DNA of 41,695 nt, from the NCBI GenBank assembly GCA_024642115.1, contig JAHEBU010000015.1:1-41695 (forward strand). Direction: 5' to 3'. Below, in pieces: positions 8,391 through 16,383 of the stretch. How positions within the stretch are numbered: the first letter of the stretch is position 1; each line of letters starts with the position of its first letter. Origin of the DNA: Marivivens sp. GTDB taxonomy: Bacteria > Pseudomonadota > Alphaproteobacteria > Rhodobacterales > Rhodobacteraceae. Below the pieces are notes generated by a model. The model ran no database searches. It was not told where the DNA came from and saw only the letters and a program-made list of their open reading frames with translations. Both the position numbers and the translations under genes were made by a program.

Positions 8391-8417
8391 TAGTGCATTG
8401 CGGGACTAGGACGAGGC

Positions 8418-9038
8418 TCAGGCCACGCCTTCCTGTTTGCGCGACGCCTGCACCGACGGGCGCGTCTTCATCAGGTCGAAATGCCGCTGAACGTTGGCGG
8501 GCAGGGGCCATCCGGCGATGTCGGACGCCCAATATTCGACGTAATACATCGCCGCATCCGCAATCGAGAAATCGCCGACCATGTAATCCTTGCCCGCCAG
8601 TTGTTCGTTGACGATCTCTAGGCCCGCCAGAACCGCCTCTTTGCCGCGCGCGCGCAGCTGGTCGTGTTCGGCGGGGTTGGCGGAATAGGCATCGGGGCGG
8701 CGGAACACGCGCCACGACAGCATGTGCAGCGTACCGACGACAAAATCCAGCGCCTCAAGCGTGCGGGCGAATCCTTCGGGGTCTGTGGGCATCAGGTGCT
8801 TGTCGGGGTTGGTCATCGCCAGCCAGCTTGCGATGGCCGCGAATTCGGTCAGAACCGACCCGTCGTCGCGGATCAGCGCGGGCACCTTGCCCTTGGGGTT
8901 CATCGCCTTGTATTCCGGCGTCTTTTGTTCGGCCTTGGAAAAATCCACGATCCGCAGGTCATAGGGTTTACCCACTTCCTCCATCAGAACGTGGATGCCG
9001 ATGGCACAGGTGGCCTTGGCGTAGCAGAGTGTGGTCAA
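8418..9038 (-). CDS. Glutathione S-transferase family protein
   Basis: This 206-residue cytosolic protein has an N-terminal thioredoxin-like domain (about 1-80; MTTLCYAKATCAIGIHVLMEE, NPKGKVPALIRDDGSVLTEFAAIASWLA, containing the cis-proline and the glutathione-binding Glu/Ser region). A helical C-terminal domain follows (about 90-206; VGDFSIADAAMYYVEYWA). The likely catalytic position near the N-terminus is occupied by Cys or Ser-like residues, as in beta-class enzymes. The start is a TTG ending at 9038, supported by GGAGG seven bases before it. It lies downstream of the molybdenum hydroxylase genes on the same strand, 140 bases away. It may handle reactive products of the pathway or act as a glutathione-dependent isomerase. 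Confidence 0.88.
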   Translation of the reverse strand: MTTLCYAKATCAIGIHVLMEEVGKPYDLRIVDFSKAEQKTPEYKAMNPKGKVPALIRDDGSVLTEFAAIASWLAMTNPDKHLMPTDPEGFARTLEALDFVVGTLHMLSWRVFRRPDAYSANPAEHDQLRARGKEAVLAGLEIVNEQLAGKDYMVGDFSIADAAMYYVEYWASDIAGWPLPANVQRHFDLMKTRPSVQASRKQEGVA

Positions 9039-9178
9039 GTGTCGTCCTCCGGGGTTGTCCGTGCGGGGCCTGTGATCGGCGGCCGCAGGAATGTAACGTA
9101 TGGCGTGTCGAAATCCCGCTTTCCGGATTTCCTTTTGGTTTCAACATTGTATTTGGCGTCCACGCATGAACGCCTGGC

Positions 9179-11557
9179 TCAGACCTTGCCCAGAACCTTC
9201 AAAATCCTCTCGGGCGTCATCGGCATCTGCCAGATCGTGGCCCCCATCGGCTGCAAGGCATCATTGACCGCATTCAGGATCGCCGCAGGCGCTCCCCCGG
9301 TCCCCGCCTCGCCCGCCCCCTTTGCCCCCAAAAAGGACGTTTTGGTCGGGGTCTCGATATGCGCGACCGTAATCTCGGGCATCTCGGCGGCCATCGGGAC
9401 CATATAATCGGCCATAGTCGCGTTCAAAAGCTGGCCATCGTCCGAATACAGACACTCCTCATACAAGGCCCCGCCGATCCCTTGGACGACACCGCCGCGC
9501 ACCTGTTCATCGACCAGCATCGGATTGATGACCCGCCCGCAATCTTCGACCGCCCAGAAATGCAGGACCTTCACAAAGCCCGTTTCCGGATCGACCTCGA
9601 CATGCGCCGCCATCGCCCCGTTGGTGAACACGAAGGGAAAATCGGTGACCCGGTAATGCCGGGTTGCGATCAGTTCGGGCTTTAGATCAGACGGCAGTTC
9701 GTTGCCCCGGTAATAAACGGTGCGGGCGAGGTCGGCCAGACCCATCCGTTCCGCCCCGGTGGCAGCATCGACCACGGCGCCGCCGCGGATATCCAGCAGG
9801 CCCGGTTCCGATTGCAGCATGACGGCGGCCACATCAAGCACCTGCTCTTTGAGGGCCTGCGCGGCCAGCAACATCGCCTCGCCGCCGATCCCCGCCCCGC
9901 GCGACGCCCATGTCCCGCCGCCGTAAGGGACGGTTCCGGTGTCGCCGGTGGTGACCTTGACCCGGTCGATATCGACGCCAAACACCCCCGCCGCAATCTG
10001 CGCCAGAATCCCGTTCGTCCCCTGACCCTGTTCTGTGATCGACGAGGACACATGCAGCGCCCCGCCCGCATCCAGCCGCACGGTTGCCCCGTCCTGGCTG
10101 GCGATAGGCGCGCCGCCGATTCCATAGAACATCGGGCTGGGGTTGGTCACCTCGACCATCGAGACGAAACCGATACCGCGAAAAATACCCTGTTCTCGCA
10201 AGCGCGCCTGTTCGGCCCGTAGCCCGTCATAATCCATGATCTCGCACAGCTTTTTCAGCGCGGCCTGATGCGACAGGTCGTCCAGCTTCATCCCCGCCGT
10301 GCTGGATCGGGGATAGCTGTCGTCGGCCATCAGGTTGCGGCGGCGCAGCTCGACGGGGTCCATCCCGATCACCCGCGCGGCGTCCTCGAGCAGCCCGTCC
10401 GCCACGGCCATCGCGATGGGGTGGCCCACGGCGCGATACTGGCACATCAGATTCTTGTTCTGGAACACCACCTGCCCGTGGGCGCGGTAATGCTGCATCG
10501 TGTAGGGCGCCCCGGTCAGGTTCAGCACCTGATTGCATTCGATGGCCGAGGTGCGGGGATACATCGAAAACGGGCCAATGCCCGTCAGGTCGTGCATGTC
10601 GATGCCGACGATCGTGCCCGACGCCGTCACACCCATCCGGGCCTTGACCACATGATCGCGGGCATGAATGTCGGTCAGGAAACTTTCCATCCGGTCCGCC
10701 ACGAATTTGACCGGGCGGCCCAGAGCGCGGGCGGCGACGGCAGCGGCCAACTCGTCGCCATAGGTGTGAATCTTGATCCCGAACGACCCGCCAACGTCAT
10801 TGGAAATGACCCGCACGTTTTCCTCGGGCAGGGACATCAGCCGCGACAGGATCACCTGCATCATGTGCGGCGCCTGACCCGAGTAGTGCATGGTGAGGCA
10901 CCCTTCGGACGGATCGAATTCGCAGACGGTGCCGCGCGATTCCAGCGTGACCCCGGTGTGCCGCCCGAACCGGAATTCCCGTTCGACGATCTGCACGCCG
11001 GGTTGCGCAAAGGCCGCGTCGATATCGCCCACGTCGACCTTGCGCTCCCACGCAAGGTTCGACCCAAAGTCGGCGTGGATGACGGCCGCGTCCTTGGCCA
11101 AGGCGGTGGTGGCGTCGCAGGCGGGGGGCAGTTCTTCGTAATCCACCTCAACCAGTTCGGCGGCATCCTCGGCCTCGGCCCGACTGCGGGCGACGATCAT
11201 CACCAGCGGTTCGCCCTGCCAGCGGGCGACATCGACGGCAAGCGGATGCTGGGGCGCAGAACGCAGCCCGGCCATGTGGGTCAGGACCCCGACATAGGGT
11301 GTGACCAGCGCGGCCATCTCGGCCCCGGTCCACACACCCAAAACGCCGGAGGCCGCGCGGGCCGCCGTCACATCGACCGATACGATGCGGGCATGCGCGT
11401 GAGGTGATCGATGAAAGGCCGCATGGACCATGCGGGGCAGTTGGATGTCATCAACGAACCGCCCCCGCCCGGCCAGAAGGCGGGCCGCGTCGGCGCGGGG
11501 GGTCGGCTGCCCGATATAGCGGTTGGGCCGGTCAAAGATCGTCGCGGGTCCGGTCAT
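9179..11557 (-). CDS. Xanthine dehydrogenase-family molybdopterin-binding subunit
   Basis: This 792-residue large subunit of a three-part molybdenum hydroxylase would insert water-derived oxygen into an aldehyde or N-heteroaromatic C-H bond. Typical segments are RYIGQPTPRADAARLLAGRGRFVDD at the N-terminus, NDVGGSFGIK in the molybdopterin region, and GAKGAGEAGTGG with the catalytic glutamate near residue 750. The loop that reads AYRCSFR in true CO dehydrogenase reads QYRAVGHP here, so it is not a CO dehydrogenase. I place the start at the ATG ending at 11557, which overlaps the small-subunit stop by 4 bases. Together with the next two genes it makes a large-small-medium complex. The substrate is not evident. 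Confidence 0.92.
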   Translation of the reverse strand: MTGPATIFDRPNRYIGQPTPRADAARLLAGRGRFVDDIQLPRMVHAAFHRSPHAHARIVSVDVTAARAASGVLGVWTGAEMAALVTPYVGVLTHMAGLRSAPQHPLAVDVARWQGEPLVMIVARSRAEAEDAAELVEVDYEELPPACDATTALAKDAAVIHADFGSNLAWERKVDVGDIDAAFAQPGVQIVEREFRFGRHTGVTLESRGTVCEFDPSEGCLTMHYSGQAPHMMQVILSRLMSLPEENVRVISNDVGGSFGIKIHTYGDELAAAVAARALGRPVKFVADRMESFLTDIHARDHVVKARMGVTASGTIVGIDMHDLTGIGPFSMYPRTSAIECNQVLNLTGAPYTMQHYRAHGQVVFQNKNLMCQYRAVGHPIAMAVADGLLEDAARVIGMDPVELRRRNLMADDSYPRSSTAGMKLDDLSHQAALKKLCEIMDYDGLRAEQARLREQGIFRGIGFVSMVEVTNPSPMFYGIGGAPIASQDGATVRLDAGGALHVSSSITEQGQGTNGILAQIAAGVFGVDIDRVKVTTGDTGTVPYGGGTWASRGAGIGGEAMLLAAQALKEQVLDVAAVMLQSEPGLLDIRGGAVVDAATGAERMGLADLARTVYYRGNELPSDLKPELIATRHYRVTDFPFVFTNGAMAAHVEVDPETGFVKVLHFWAVEDCGRVINPMLVDEQVRGGVVQGIGGALYEECLYSDDGQLLNATMADYMVPMAAEMPEITVAHIETPTKTSFLGAKGAGEAGTGGAPAAILNAVNDALQPMGATIWQMPMTPERILKVLGKV

Positions 11558-12030
11558 GGCGCGGTCCTTTCTTCGATCACGTCGCAGATCGCTTCGACAA
11601 TGGATTGATATCCGGTGCAGCGGCAATAATTCCCGCTGATATGTTCGCGGATGGCGGCGCGGTCGGCGGTGCCGCCGCGGTCGATATACCCCAAGGCCGA
11701 GGCGAGCATCCCGGGCGTGCAAAATCCGCATTGCAGCGCATTACGCCGGGTGAACGCGGCGGCAAGGGCGGCGGATCGGCCAGACGCGGCAAATCCTTCG
11801 ACCGTTGTGACCGTGGCCCCGTCTGCCTGAACGGCGAGCATCAGGCACCCGCGCACGGTGGCGCCGTTCACTTCGACCGTGCAGGCGCCACAGACCCCGT
11901 GTTCACAGCCCACATGACTGCCCGTCAGCCCCGCGTCGGTGCGCAGGAAATCGACCAGATTGCGCCGGACAGGCACGCTGGCGCGCACCTCTTCCCCGTT
12001 CACGATGACGGAAATATCCTTGGTTTTCAT
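11554..12030 (-). CDS. Molybdenum hydroxylase (2Fe-2S) small subunit
   Basis: This 158-residue iron-sulfur subunit has the two expected clusters. The plant-ferredoxin-type site uses Cys42, Cys47, Cys50 and Cys62 (GCEHGVCGAC...GC). The helical site uses Cys101, Cys104, Cys136 and Cys138 (QCGFC...CRC). Electrons pass from the molybdenum centre through these clusters to FAD in the medium subunit. Its start overlaps the medium-subunit stop by 4 bases and its stop overlaps the large-subunit start, so all three are translated together. The length is normal for the family. The subunit does not distinguish between aldehyde, nicotinate, isoquinoline or similar substrates. Confidence 0.95.
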   Translation of the reverse strand: MKTKDISVIVNGEEVRASVPVRRNLVDFLRTDAGLTGSHVGCEHGVCGACTVEVNGATVRGCLMLAVQADGATVTTVEGFAASGRSAALAAAFTRRNALQCGFCTPGMLASALGYIDRGGTADRAAIREHISGNYCRCTGYQSIVEAICDVIEERTAP

Positions 12031-12830
12031 GACGTCATTCCTGCAAGGGCGCGGTCGAGGACGACGCGGGCGTAATGGCGGCGGGTGGCGGCAGAGGCCT
12101 TGAGGTCGCCTTCAAATTCGATCTGGTCAAGGGCGGGGCCGGGGTCGGTTCCAGCTGTCAGCGCTGCCTCTAATTCGGGCAGGCGGATGGGCCTGTCGCT
12201 GATCCCAAAGAAGGCGATGCGCAGGTCGGGTGCGTGGGCGATGGCGACCCCGGCCAGCGCATAGTCGCCGTGCCGCTGGGTCAGTTCGTAAAAGCCAAAG
12301 CTATCGCCCGGTTTGGCCACGGCCAAGCGGATCGCCACGATCAATTCGTCCTCGGCCCGGTCGGTGGCATAATAGCCCTGGAAAAAGTCATCGGCGGCAA
12401 CCTCGCGCTGTCCGTCCGGCCCGGCCAGTTCGATGACCCCCCCAAGGGCCAACAAAAGCGCAGGCATTTCCGCCGCTGGATCGGCCAAGGCGACCGACCC
12501 GCCGATGGTGCCGCGATTGCGGATCGCATCATGGGCGATGTGGGGCAGGGCGAGGCCCAGCAGGGGGACGCGGTCGGTGATCCGGGTCAGGTCGCGGTAG
12601 GTCGTCATGGCGCCGATCCGCAGCATCCCATCCAATTCCGTCACGCCGCGCAGGTCGGGAATGTCGGCAAGGTCGATCAGCACCTCGGGCGTGGCCACCC
12701 GAAAATTCATCATCGGCATCAGGCTCTGCCCGCCAGCCAAGGGTTGCGCCACCCCTACGTTCTGGCTCAGGCAGGTCAGCGCCTCGGCCAGGGACGATGG
12801 CCGGAGATAGTCGAAATCGGCGGCCTTCAT
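12027..12830 (-). CDS. Molybdenum hydroxylase FAD-binding medium subunit
   Basis: This 267-residue subunit belongs to the CoxM/CutM type. FAD-binding motifs AGGQSLMPMMNFR near residues 32-44 and IRNRGTIGGSVALADPAAEMPA near 103-124 are intact, and a C-terminal CO-dehydrogenase flavoprotein domain follows (about 160-265). The ATG ending at 12830 has AGGGAGGA a few bases upstream, marking it as the first gene of the three-gene operon. The 152-base gap to the divergent peroxiredoxin holds a palindrome of the proposed TetR family. The order medium-small-large is a common arrangement for these enzymes. Confidence 0.94.
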   Translation of the reverse strand: MKAADFDYLRPSSLAEALTCLSQNVGVAQPLAGGQSLMPMMNFRVATPEVLIDLADIPDLRGVTELDGMLRIGAMTTYRDLTRITDRVPLLGLALPHIAHDAIRNRGTIGGSVALADPAAEMPALLLALGGVIELAGPDGQREVAADDFFQGYYATDRAEDELIVAIRLAVAKPGDSFGFYELTQRHGDYALAGVAIAHAPDLRIAFFGISDRPIRLPELEAALTAGTDPGPALDQIEFEGDLKASAATRRHYARVVLDRALAGMTS

Positions 12831-12896
12831 CGTCCGTCCTCCCTGTTGGGTGCGGGCCTTGCCATTTTCGGGCGGCCCTTTTACTGTTGTCTCAAG

Positions 12897-12920
12897 CTAA
12901 GTTATCGAATTATAAATTAG
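12897..12920. promoter_or_regulatory. Diverged palindromic operator between hydroxylase and peroxiredoxin genes
   Basis: The left arm reads CTAAGTTATCGA and the right arm ATTATAAATTAG, pairing at 8 of 12 positions. The inner GTTATC/ATAA core and the overall spacing match the two palindromes at 14665-14690 and 14740-14761. It lies 63-67 bases from each divergent start, suited to control both. Binding by the nearby TetR protein is inferred. Confidence 0.5.
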
Positions 12921-12982
12921 GATCAAGCCGGGACTTGCAGACGGCGACGTGCCACCCCGAAAACTGCGAAAAGGAATAACTG

Positions 12983-13507
12983 ATGTCCCAGAAACTCATG
13001 CCCGATACGCAGGCGCCCGCCCTGACACTGCCGCTGGTAGGTGGTGGAGCCTGGTCGCTGGCCGATCAGATCCCACAGAATTTTACCATGATCGTCGTCT
13101 ATCGCGGCTATCACTGCCCGGTCTGCAAGATGTATCTGACCAAGCTGAACGGCCTGACCGACATGGCCCGCGAGGCCGGGGTGGGTGTCGTCGCCGTGTC
13201 GATGGACACCGAAGAGCGGGCAAAGATGTCCAAAGACGAGTGGGGCCTGACCAACCTCGACGTGGCTTATGGTATGACCGAAGGCGACGTGGCAAACTGG
13301 GGTCTTTACCTGTCCACGGCCATCAAGGACGCCGAGAACACGAAATTCGCCGAACCCGGCCTGTTCTGGGTCCGCCCGGATGGTCGGTTGTACCTCATCG
13401 ACATTTCCAACATGCCCTGGTCGCGCCCGGATGTGGAATTCCTGTTGTCCAAGGTCAAGTTCGCGACCGAAAACGCCTACCCCGCGCGGGGTGGTACGTC
13501 GGTCTGA
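12983..13507 (+). CDS. Peroxiredoxin-like (AhpC/TSA, thioredoxin-fold) protein
   Basis: This 174-residue thioredoxin-fold protein has the active-site segment VVYRGYHCPVCKMYL, with Cys45 and Cys48 forming a CPVC pair. This marks the 'peroxiredoxin-like' group rather than typical two-cysteine Prx, whose TPxxxxxC motif is not seen here. It lacks a signal peptide. AAGGAA lies about eight bases before the ATG. It is divergent from the molybdenum hydroxylase genes and shares their palindrome, which suggests a role in protecting against peroxide made by the flavin and molybdenum oxidases, or in a thiol-disulfide step. It converges on the TetR gene with a 4-base gap. Confidence 0.85.
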   Translation: MSQKLMPDTQAPALTLPLVGGGAWSLADQIPQNFTMIVVYRGYHCPVCKMYLTKLNGLTDMAREAGVGVVAVSMDTEERAKMSKDEWGLTNLDVAYGMTEGDVANWGLYLSTAIKDAENTKFAEPGLFWVRPDGRLYLIDISNMPWSRPDVEFLLSKVKFATENAYPARGGTSV

Positions 13508-13511
13508 CGCC

Positions 13512-14165
13512 TCAGCCCTGCGGGGTCAGCTTGATCGACAGGCCGGCCATGAACGCCGCCACCGCGTCTGCGATCACGGTGGCCTTGTCCGTTGACACGC
13601 TGCTTTCGTAGATCAGGTCGCGCACGCCGTAGTAAAAGATGCCACCGTGCATGACCCAGGCGAATTCGACCTCTGCATCTGTCGCGGGGGCGGGGGGCAG
13701 GCCCAGTTCTGCCCGCGCTTCGGCCAGGATCGGCTCAAGAATGCGCTGACGGACCAGTTTCATGTAGCGGCGGTTGATGTCCACGCCCTTGAGCCCGGAA
13801 AACAAATAGATCCGCATCCATTCGCGGTTGAAGATCACATCAGTGTAGACGTTGTAAAAGGTGTTGAGCCGGTCGCGCAGCGGGCGGCTGCGGTCGGTCA
13901 GAAGGTCGGGCCATTCGGGCCGCCAGCGGTTGACATAGACTGCCTCGTAAACCTCGCCGATCAGGTCGTCCTTGGAGGGGAAGTAGCGGTAGAGCAAGGG
14001 CTGGGTCACGCCCAGTTTCTTGGCCAGCCCTCGGGTCGAACTTTCAAAGCCTTCTTCAGCAAAGAATTCGATGGCCTTGGCAATGAACTCGGCCCGCCGT
14101 TCGCCAGAAGGCAGACGCCGCCGCCCCGGTTTGTCGCTGCTGTCGTCCATCTTGGCCCCGTTCAT
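13512..14165 (-). CDS. TetR-family transcriptional regulator
   Basis: This 217-residue regulator has an N-terminal TetR helix-turn-helix (about residues 17-70): GERRAEFIAKAIEFFAEEGFESSTRGLAKKLGVTQPLLYRYFPSKDDLIGEVYEAV as successive helices. The ligand-binding part (about 75-215) is all helical. Its ATG overlaps the stop of the OsmC-like gene by 4 bases, so it is the second gene of a transcript that begins at the palindrome 14665-14690. Autoregulation is therefore likely. Related palindromes stand before the cyclase, hydroxylase/peroxiredoxin and TRAP genes, making this the best local candidate for a pathway regulator. The effector is unknown and is probably the imported compound or a product of it. 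Confidence 0.93.
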   Translation of the reverse strand: MNGAKMDDSSDKPGRRRLPSGERRAEFIAKAIEFFAEEGFESSTRGLAKKLGVTQPLLYRYFPSKDDLIGEVYEAVYVNRWRPEWPDLLTDRSRPLRDRLNTFYNVYTDVIFNREWMRIYLFSGLKGVDINRRYMKLVRQRILEPILAEARAELGLPPAPATDAEVEFAWVMHGGIFYYGVRDLIYESSVSTDKATVIADAVAAFMAGLSIKLTPQG

Positions 14166-14653
14166 GCGTCCTGCCAGTCCGCCCCAATACGCAAGCGGTG
14201 ACCAACGGTCAAACCCTGCATCAGCGTTTGTTCAATGAAACAGCCTTTTTTGGCGGCGTCGAGCAGGCGGTGCTGATCCTCGGGCGAGGCGTCGCTGTCC
14301 AGATCGACATCCAAGTCAAAGCCCACGGGCGCGGTCACATAGGGGTCGTGGCCTGTCTGTTCGCCGGTCCAGTGCAGTTTCGCCCGCACCTCGACCGTGC
14401 CGATGGGAATCTTCATCCGTTTCGAAAAGGCCCGGATCTGCGTCATGATGCAGCCGGTCAGTGCAGCGGTGAACAGCGCCAGTGGGGGCGGGGCGGTGCC
14501 GTCGCCGCCGTGAAACGGCCCTTCGTCGGTGGCCAGTTCGAACCGCTCCTTCATCATTGGCCATTCGACCAAGATATCGTTGCGCATCTTGCCCGAGGCG
14601 CGACCGACCCCTTCAAAGATCACGTCAAAGCGTTTGATCTGGTCGTCCGGCAT
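14162..14653 (-). CDS. OsmC-like protein
   Basis: This 163-residue OsmC/Ohr-fold protein has the central helix LFTAALTGCIMTQIRAFSKRMKIPIGTVEVRAKLHWTG near residues 70-105, with one cysteine in TGC, and a second cysteine near the C-terminus (KKGCFIEQTL). Those positions match the two redox cysteines of OsmC/Ohr proteins, which reduce organic hydroperoxides, although many relatives have other or unknown roles. I choose the ATG ending at 14653 over an upstream in-frame ATG at 14698, because AGGGGG precedes it and the longer form would run through the operator. It is translationally coupled to the TetR gene. Confidence 0.87.
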   Translation of the reverse strand: MPDDQIKRFDVIFEGVGRASGKMRNDILVEWPMMKERFELATDEGPFHGGDGTAPPPLALFTAALTGCIMTQIRAFSKRMKIPIGTVEVRAKLHWTGEQTGHDPYVTAPVGFDLDVDLDSDASPEDQHRLLDAAKKGCFIEQTLMQGLTVGHRLRIGADWQDA

Positions 14654-14664
14654 GGTGGCCCCCT

Positions 14665-14690
14665 GATTTGTTATCACCTGATAACTAATC
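14665..14690. promoter_or_regulatory. Near-perfect 26-bp palindrome, proposed TetR autoregulatory operator
   Basis: The left arm GATTTGTTATCA and right arm TGATAACTAATC surround a CC centre. The 12-bp arms differ at a single position. The site ends 12 bases before the OsmC-like start codon and would overlap its promoter or leader. Its size and symmetry are normal for a TetR-family operator. Confidence 0.75.
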
Positions 14691-14739
14691 TGGCCCAAGC
14701 CTGTCTCACAAGCCTTTTCCCGATTGACAGTCTACAGGT

Positions 14740-14761
14740 TTATTTTTCAACTGATAAATAA
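14740..14761. promoter_or_regulatory. 22-bp palindrome upstream of the cyclase gene, proposed TetR operator
   Basis: The left arm TTATTTTTCA and right arm TGATAAATAA surround an AC centre, with one mismatched pair. It shares TCA-N2-TGA and the A+T-rich flanks with the palindrome 51 bases away at 14665-14690. It ends three bases before the Shine-Dalgarno GGGAGGA of the cyclase gene, and a TTGACA hexamer lies at 14724-14729, so a bound repressor would cover the core promoter. Confidence 0.72.
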
Positions 14762-14776
14762 CAGGGAGGACGACCA

Positions 14777-15733
14777 ATGGCCAAATTGACCCGCCAAGAC
14801 ATTTACGACACCGTCAAGGAGCTTTCGAACTGGGGCCGTTGGGGGCCGGATGACCAGATTGGCACGCTCAACAACATCAGCCCCGAGGATATCGTGGGGG
14901 CGGGCAAGCTGATCAAAAAGGGCAAGACCTTTGCCTTGGGTCTGGACCTGAAGGAAAAGATCCAGTCGGGCCTGTTCGGCGGCCGCTGGAACATGATCCA
15001 CCAGATGCTGGCCACCGGAACGGACGCCGTGATCGGCGCGCAGGACGGCGATGGCAAGGCCTATCTGCGCTATGCCGACGATGCGATCAACCTGCCCTGT
15101 CAGGGGTCCACGCAGTGGGATGCCCTGTGCCACATCTTTCTCGATGACAAGATGTACAACGGGTATCCCGCGACGGACGTGACCGTCGCCGGCGCCCGCC
15201 GTCTGGGGATCGAGAATGTGCGGGACAAGATGGTGGGGCGTGGGGTCTTGCTGGACATCGCCCGGTGGAAAGGGCTGGACAGCCTCGCCGATGGCTATGG
15301 CATCACCAACGCCGATCTGGATGGCTGTGCGGCTGCCCAAGGGGTCGAAATCCGCAAGGGCGATTTTGTCATCGTCCGCACCGGTCATCAGGAACGCTGC
15401 CTCGCCAAGGGGGACTGGACCGGCTACGCGGGCGGCGACGCCCCGGGTCTGAGTTTCGAGACCGCCCGCTGGATCAAACAGCACGATATCGCGGCCATCT
15501 GCGCCGATACCTGGGGCTGCGAAGTGCGTCCGAACGAGACGGACGAGGCGAACCAGCCGTGGCACTGGGTCGTGATCCCGGCCATCGGCATTTCGATGGG
15601 CGAGATTTTCTACCTCAAGGATCTGGCCGAGGATTGCGAAGAGGACAAGGTGTACGAATTCTTTTTCACCGCGCCACCGCTGCACATTCCGGGGGCCGCC
15701 GGGTCGCCGATCAATCCGCAGGCGATCAAGTGA
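14777..15733 (+). CDS. Cyclase-family (kynurenine formamidase-like) metal hydrolase
   Basis: This 318-residue protein of the cyclase/kynurenine formamidase fold includes enzymes that open cyclic amides such as isatin. The usual metal motif HxGTHxDxxxH appears here as QGSTQWDALCH near residues 112-122: the aspartate and last histidine stay, and the first two histidines are glutamines. Longer family members with a GPDDQIGTLNN opening (seen near residues 23-33) often show this form, so it may be a subfamily trait and not decay. GGGAGGA precedes the ATG and the palindrome lies just upstream. The stop overlaps the next gene. Hydrolysis of an amide or lactam made by the oxidases is a plausible role. 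Confidence 0.85.
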   Translation: MAKLTRQDIYDTVKELSNWGRWGPDDQIGTLNNISPEDIVGAGKLIKKGKTFALGLDLKEKIQSGLFGGRWNMIHQMLATGTDAVIGAQDGDGKAYLRYADDAINLPCQGSTQWDALCHIFLDDKMYNGYPATDVTVAGARRLGIENVRDKMVGRGVLLDIARWKGLDSLADGYGITNADLDGCAAAQGVEIRKGDFVIVRTGHQERCLAKGDWTGYAGGDAPGLSFETARWIKQHDIAAICADTWGCEVRPNETDEANQPWHWVVIPAIGISMGEIFYLKDLAEDCEEDKVYEFFFTAPPLHIPGAAGSPINPQAIK

Positions 15734-16380
15734 TCCTTTGGGGTCGTCCGACGTCGGTCAACGTGCAAAAGGTCCTGTGGGCGCTGGACGAATTCGGGCT
15801 GACCTATGACCACAGGGTCGTTGGGGGCAAATATGGCGGGCTGGACGACCCGGTCTTTGCCGCCCTGACCCCGGTGCGCCGGGTGCCGGTGTTGCAGGAT
15901 GGCGCGGTGGCGGTCTGGGAAAGCCATGCTGTTCTGCGCCATCTGGCCCGACGCCATCCGGACCACCCGTTGGGCGCGCCGATGGCGGACACGGACCGAG
16001 CCGCGCGCACCGATCCGTGGCTGGAGTTCGGGGCCACGACCTTGCAACCGCCCTTTATCGGCCTGTTCTGGCAGTTGGTCCGAATGCGCCCCGAGGAGCG
16101 GGATGCGGGGTCGATGACCCGGCACAAGGCCGCCCTTGCCGAGGCGCTGGACATTATCGAGCGGGGCTTGGGTGACGGACGACAAATGCTTGCGGGGGAT
16201 GAATTCGGGATTGCGGACATCGGGCTGGGCAGCCTGATGTTTCGTCTGACCGACATCGCGCCCGATCTGGTCGAGGCCCGTCCGCATGTCATGGCATGGC
16301 ATCAGCGCCTTAGGGCCCGACCTGCATTTCAGAGGCATATCGAGACGAGCTATGCCGAGTTGCGCGCCCCCGGCACTTGA
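15730..16380 (+). CDS. Glutathione S-transferase family protein
   Basis: This 216-residue protein starts at a GTG overlapping the cyclase stop by 4 bases (GTGA); an earlier in-frame ATG at 15265 would overlap the cyclase gene heavily and is rejected. The N-terminal thioredoxin-like domain reads ILWGRPTSVNVQKVLWALDEFGLTY, with TPVRRVPVLQDGAVAVWESHAVLRHLA near residues 46-72 (cis-Pro and Glu-Ser glutathione site). The C-terminal helical domain contains GDEFGIADIGLGSLMFRL. The GRPTSxNVQKV opening is typical of theta-like bacterial enzymes, with a serine near the thiol. Coupling to the cyclase suggests both act in one pathway. Confidence 0.88.
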   Translation: MILWGRPTSVNVQKVLWALDEFGLTYDHRVVGGKYGGLDDPVFAALTPVRRVPVLQDGAVAVWESHAVLRHLARRHPDHPLGAPMADTDRAARTDPWLEFGATTLQPPFIGLFWQLVRMRPEERDAGSMTRHKAALAEALDIIERGLGDGRQMLAGDEFGIADIGLGSLMFRLTDIAPDLVEARPHVMAWHQRLRARPAFQRHIETSYAELRAPGT

Positions 16381-16383
16381 CGC

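Noticed and set aside
9179-12830. Carbon monoxide dehydrogenase (coxLSM)
   Set aside because: The gene order and families fit, but the active-site loop AYRCSFR of true CO dehydrogenase is absent; the loop reads QYRAVGHP.
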